A stretch of 64,000 nucleotides of DNA from NCBI RefSeq assembly GCF_014635245.1, contig NZ_BMCP01000001.1, forward strand, positions 558,001 to 622,000, written 5' to 3'. Source of the stretch: Agaricicola taiwanensis. Its GTDB lineage: Bacteria > Pseudomonadota > Alphaproteobacteria > Rhizobiales > Methylopilaceae. Position 1 is the first letter of the stretch. Each line of letters opens with the position of its first letter. The notes under the pieces were generated by a model. The model saw only the letters and a program-made list of their open reading frames with translations, was not told the origin of the DNA and ran no database searches. Both the position numbers and the translations under genes were made by a program. Positions 62,016 through 64,000 of this stretch are shown here, in pieces.

Positions 62016-64000
62016 ATGGCGAGCAGCAACTGGGGTGGTCAGGGCATGCGTGCGATCGGGGGAGGCCGTTCTGGAGCGGTTCAGTCCGCACAGTGGGATG
62101 AAACGGGTGGCCACGATGAGGAGGCCGGCAAAGCTTCTGAAGGGTCTCGCGCCGCGCCGGGCAATCGCCTTGATGAGGTGACGGCCCGACTGAACGAGCT
62201 GGCCAGGCAACTCGCGCCTGAGGAACCGCAAGCCCCCGCTGAGATCGCCGGAAATCCGGATCCCAAGCCCCAGGCTCAGCCCGGTCTCGATCAGATGGTG
62301 GCAGATCTCGCCCGCCGCACCCAGGAAAGCGAAGACCGTATCGCCTCGGCGCTCGAGCTCCTCACCAATGTCCTGACCCAGGCCCGTCCGGCGGCAGTCC
62401 CTTCGGCTCCCGGGGACGTGCAGGCGCAGCCCGAGGCGCGTGGTTTCCCGCCTCCGCCTCCTCCGGCGCCGTCGCGGGATGACAAGGTCAGCCGTTTCGA
62501 GGAACGCCTCGCGCGTCTGAGCCGCAAAAGCCCGCCAAAACAGGAGGTGGCCGAAGCCGAGCCTCTGCTCCTGACCAATCCTGAAGAAGCCGCTGATGAG
62601 CCGGTCTCCGCGCCTTCCATCTCGCCGCTTCCGACAAGCGCTGGTTTTACTTTCGTTCCCTATGCCGTGCCGGAACCGGAGACGCCCGCCGCATCCGACA
62701 CTGTAATCCCCGAACAAACGCCGAAGCCGCGGCTGAAGGATGTTGTCTCCGAAATCAACGCCCGCCAGCGGGAACTGGCGGCTGACGCCTCCAAGGACAA
62801 CTCGCTTCGTGTCCGTGCGCTAGAGGATCGGCTCGAGGCTATCGCCGCGCGCATGGAAAACGTGTCCCACGCGTCTGACGGACACAAGCCCTATGTCAGT
62901 CGTGAAATGCTGGAGCTGAACAATGCGGTGGCGTCCCTCGCCCGCCGGGTCAATATCCCGCTCGCGGCGGATGGTTCGCCGGAGACGATGAGCGCGATCC
63001 ATCGCGCGCTGGGTGATCTTTCTTACCGCTTTGACGGCCAAAGCTCGGAGTTCTCGGTCGGGACGCTTGAACAGCTGCGCGACAGCATCGAAGCGCTGAC
63101 GGCGCGCCTGGACAACGCCCGCCCCGGGGAAGAGACCCGTGCCGTCTTATCCACCATCCAGTGCTCGATCGAGCAGCTGGCCGTAAGGCTTGACGAGGCT
63201 GTGCAGGCCCCCTCCACGGCGGAAGCGCTTTTCGCCATGCACGCGGCCATCGAAGGTATTGGTGAGCAGCTCAACCGCATCGGGAACCTTGCCAGCAAGA
63301 CCGAGAAGCTCGCCTCGCTGGAGAACACCATCGAAGGTCTCATCGCGGAGCTTCGGACCTCCGGCCGCGGCGATGGTGTCAGCGGGCCCGAAGTGCAGAC
63401 GCTGCAGCATTCGATCGCGAGCCTGACCAACAGGCTCGACAAGACGCCGATGCAACTGGCCACCAATGAAGCGCTGTCGAGCGTCGAGAAGGCCATTGCG
63501 GAACTGTCGCAGAAGCTGGACGGCAAATCGCCGGCCACGGATTCCGGCGCGCTCGATACGATCCAGGGCGCGATCGAAAACCTCGCCGACCGCCTTGAGC
63601 GCAACGGCGTGACCGATAATGCCCATGAAGCAAACCTTGCCATTCGCGGCGCGCTCGAATCCCTCACCAGTCGTCTTGATGTCTCCGACCAGCGCCTGCA
63701 GCGGTTGGTCGCTCTGGAGGAGACGGTCAGCCGTCTTGTCAGCCTCGTGGAAAGCAGCCACGAGACCTCCACCAAGGTGGCTCAGGACGCGGCGGTCCGT
63801 GCCGTGCGTGAGGCGCTGACCGAACTGCCGGATATGCTCGGGTCCGACAACGAGCGGCTGAACGCCCTGTCCGATATGCTCGGCGCGTTGCGGTCGCAGT
63901 CGGAAAAGGCGGAGCGCCGCACGGTTGATGCTTTCGAAAGCGTGCGGTCGACGCTGGAGCGGATCATCGCGCGCCTCGCGACCGATGAGGACACGAGCGG
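62016..64000 (+). CDS. PodJ-like polarity protein, N-terminal part (runs off right edge)
   Basis: Open from the ATG at 62016 (GGAGG seven bases before) to the edge, 661 codons without a stop. The start MASSNWGGQGMRAIGGGRSG is followed by a short coil (LDEVTARLNELARQL), a proline-rich stretch (about 130-160, GFPPPPPPAPS) and then, from about residue 245 on, repeated amphipathic heptad segments of the form IEQLAVRLDEA, IEGLIAELR, IASLTNRLDK, IENLADRLER, LESLTSRLD. This is the layout of PodJ/PodJL localisation factors, in which a membrane helix and SEL1 or peptidoglycan-binding repeats follow beyond the edge. A cytoplasmic polar scaffold is inferred. Confidence 0.8.
   Translation, partial: MASSNWGGQGMRAIGGGRSGAVQSAQWDETGGHDEEAGKASEGSRAAPGNRLDEVTARLNELARQLAPEEPQAPAEIAGNPDPKPQAQPGLDQMVADLARRTQESEDRIASALELLTNVLTQARPAAVPSAPGDVQAQPEARGFPPPPPPAPSRDDKVSRFEERLARLSRKSPPKQEVAEAEPLLLTNPEEAADEPVSAPSISPLPTSAGFTFVPYAVPEPETPAASDTVIPEQTPKPRLKDVVSEINARQRELAADASKDNSLRVRALEDRLEAIAARMENVSHASDGHKPYVSREMLELNNAVASLARRVNIPLAADGSPETMSAIHRALGDLSYRFDGQSSEFSVGTLEQLRDSIEALTARLDNARPGEETRAVLSTIQCSIEQLAVRLDEAVQAPSTAEALFAMHAAIEGIGEQLNRIGNLASKTEKLASLENTIEGLIAELRTSGRGDGVSGPEVQTLQHSIASLTNRLDKTPMQLATNEALSSVEKAIAELSQKLDGKSPATDSGALDTIQGAIENLADRLERNGVTDNAHEANLAIRGALESLTSRLDVSDQRLQRLVALEETVSRLVSLVESSHETSTKVAQDAAVRAVREALTELPDMLGSDNERLNALSDMLGALRSQSEKAERRTVDAFESVRSTLERIIARLATDEDTS

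Overview
The window reads as a chromosomal segment of a GC-rich alphaproteobacterium, most likely of the Hyphomicrobiales (Rhizobiales). The grounds are: many solute importers (three tripartite systems, two ABC systems), a PodJ-like polarity protein with a CtrA-type TTAA-N7-TTAA box and a GANTC site upstream, a DUF6460-type small membrane protein, an ADP-type ligase/exonuclease pair, and a YjbQ gene fused by overlap to a fad operon. No rRNA, tRNA, CRISPR array, insertion sequence or phage gene was seen.

Left part (1-11739): a leftward UbiD/UbiX decarboxylase operon with a CoxG-like protein and up to three very short translation-coupled ORFs. Its promoter and that of a gene leaving the left edge share a 24-bp palindromic operator. 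Next comes a rightward operon: CaiB CoA-transferase, two MaoC hot-dog proteins (one with and one without catalytic residues), a fused iron-type ABC permease and ATPase, a citryl-CoA-lyase-like protein, the substrate-binding protein and a 2-hydroxyacid dehydrogenase. This looks like import plus CoA-activation, hydration and retro-aldol cleavage of an organic acid; the substrate is unknown.

11778-16945: a TetR regulator divergent from an RND efflux pair, with a perfect inverted repeat between them. 17036-21826: an isocitrate-lyase-family enzyme, a TctCBA tricarboxylate-type transporter and a FadR-type GntR regulator, with two matching 11-bp operator candidates. 21817-27034: a leftward oligopeptide-type ABC operon. 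27212-29426: a YbhN-type membrane protein, a gene-poor stretch with a 16-bp LacI-like palindrome, and a VOC/glyoxalase-like gene broken by a frameshift.

29533-37055: a UTRA-type GntR regulator, a second TctCBA system, an LVIVD-repeat protein, an ALDH7-type aldehyde dehydrogenase, a maleate-isomerase-like protein and an unknown small ORF. A leftward TRAP transporter (DctPMQ) with an HD-domain hydrolase faces it (37073-40570).

40737-56400: DUF6460 protein, LrgA/LrgB pair, two tandem GH13 glucosidases, ATP-dependent DNA ligase plus MBL-fold exonuclease, an MFS protein, a class I aminotransferase, MscL, and a very large SSS-type hybrid histidine kinase convergent with a NarL-type response regulator. 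55825-61731: leftward fatty-acid oxidation operon (acyl-CoA dehydrogenase, thiolase, FadJ, YjbQ). 62016 to the right edge: the N-terminal coiled-coil part of a PodJ-like protein. Start sites were chosen by ribosome-binding-site and overlap logic, so several differ from the longest possible ORF.
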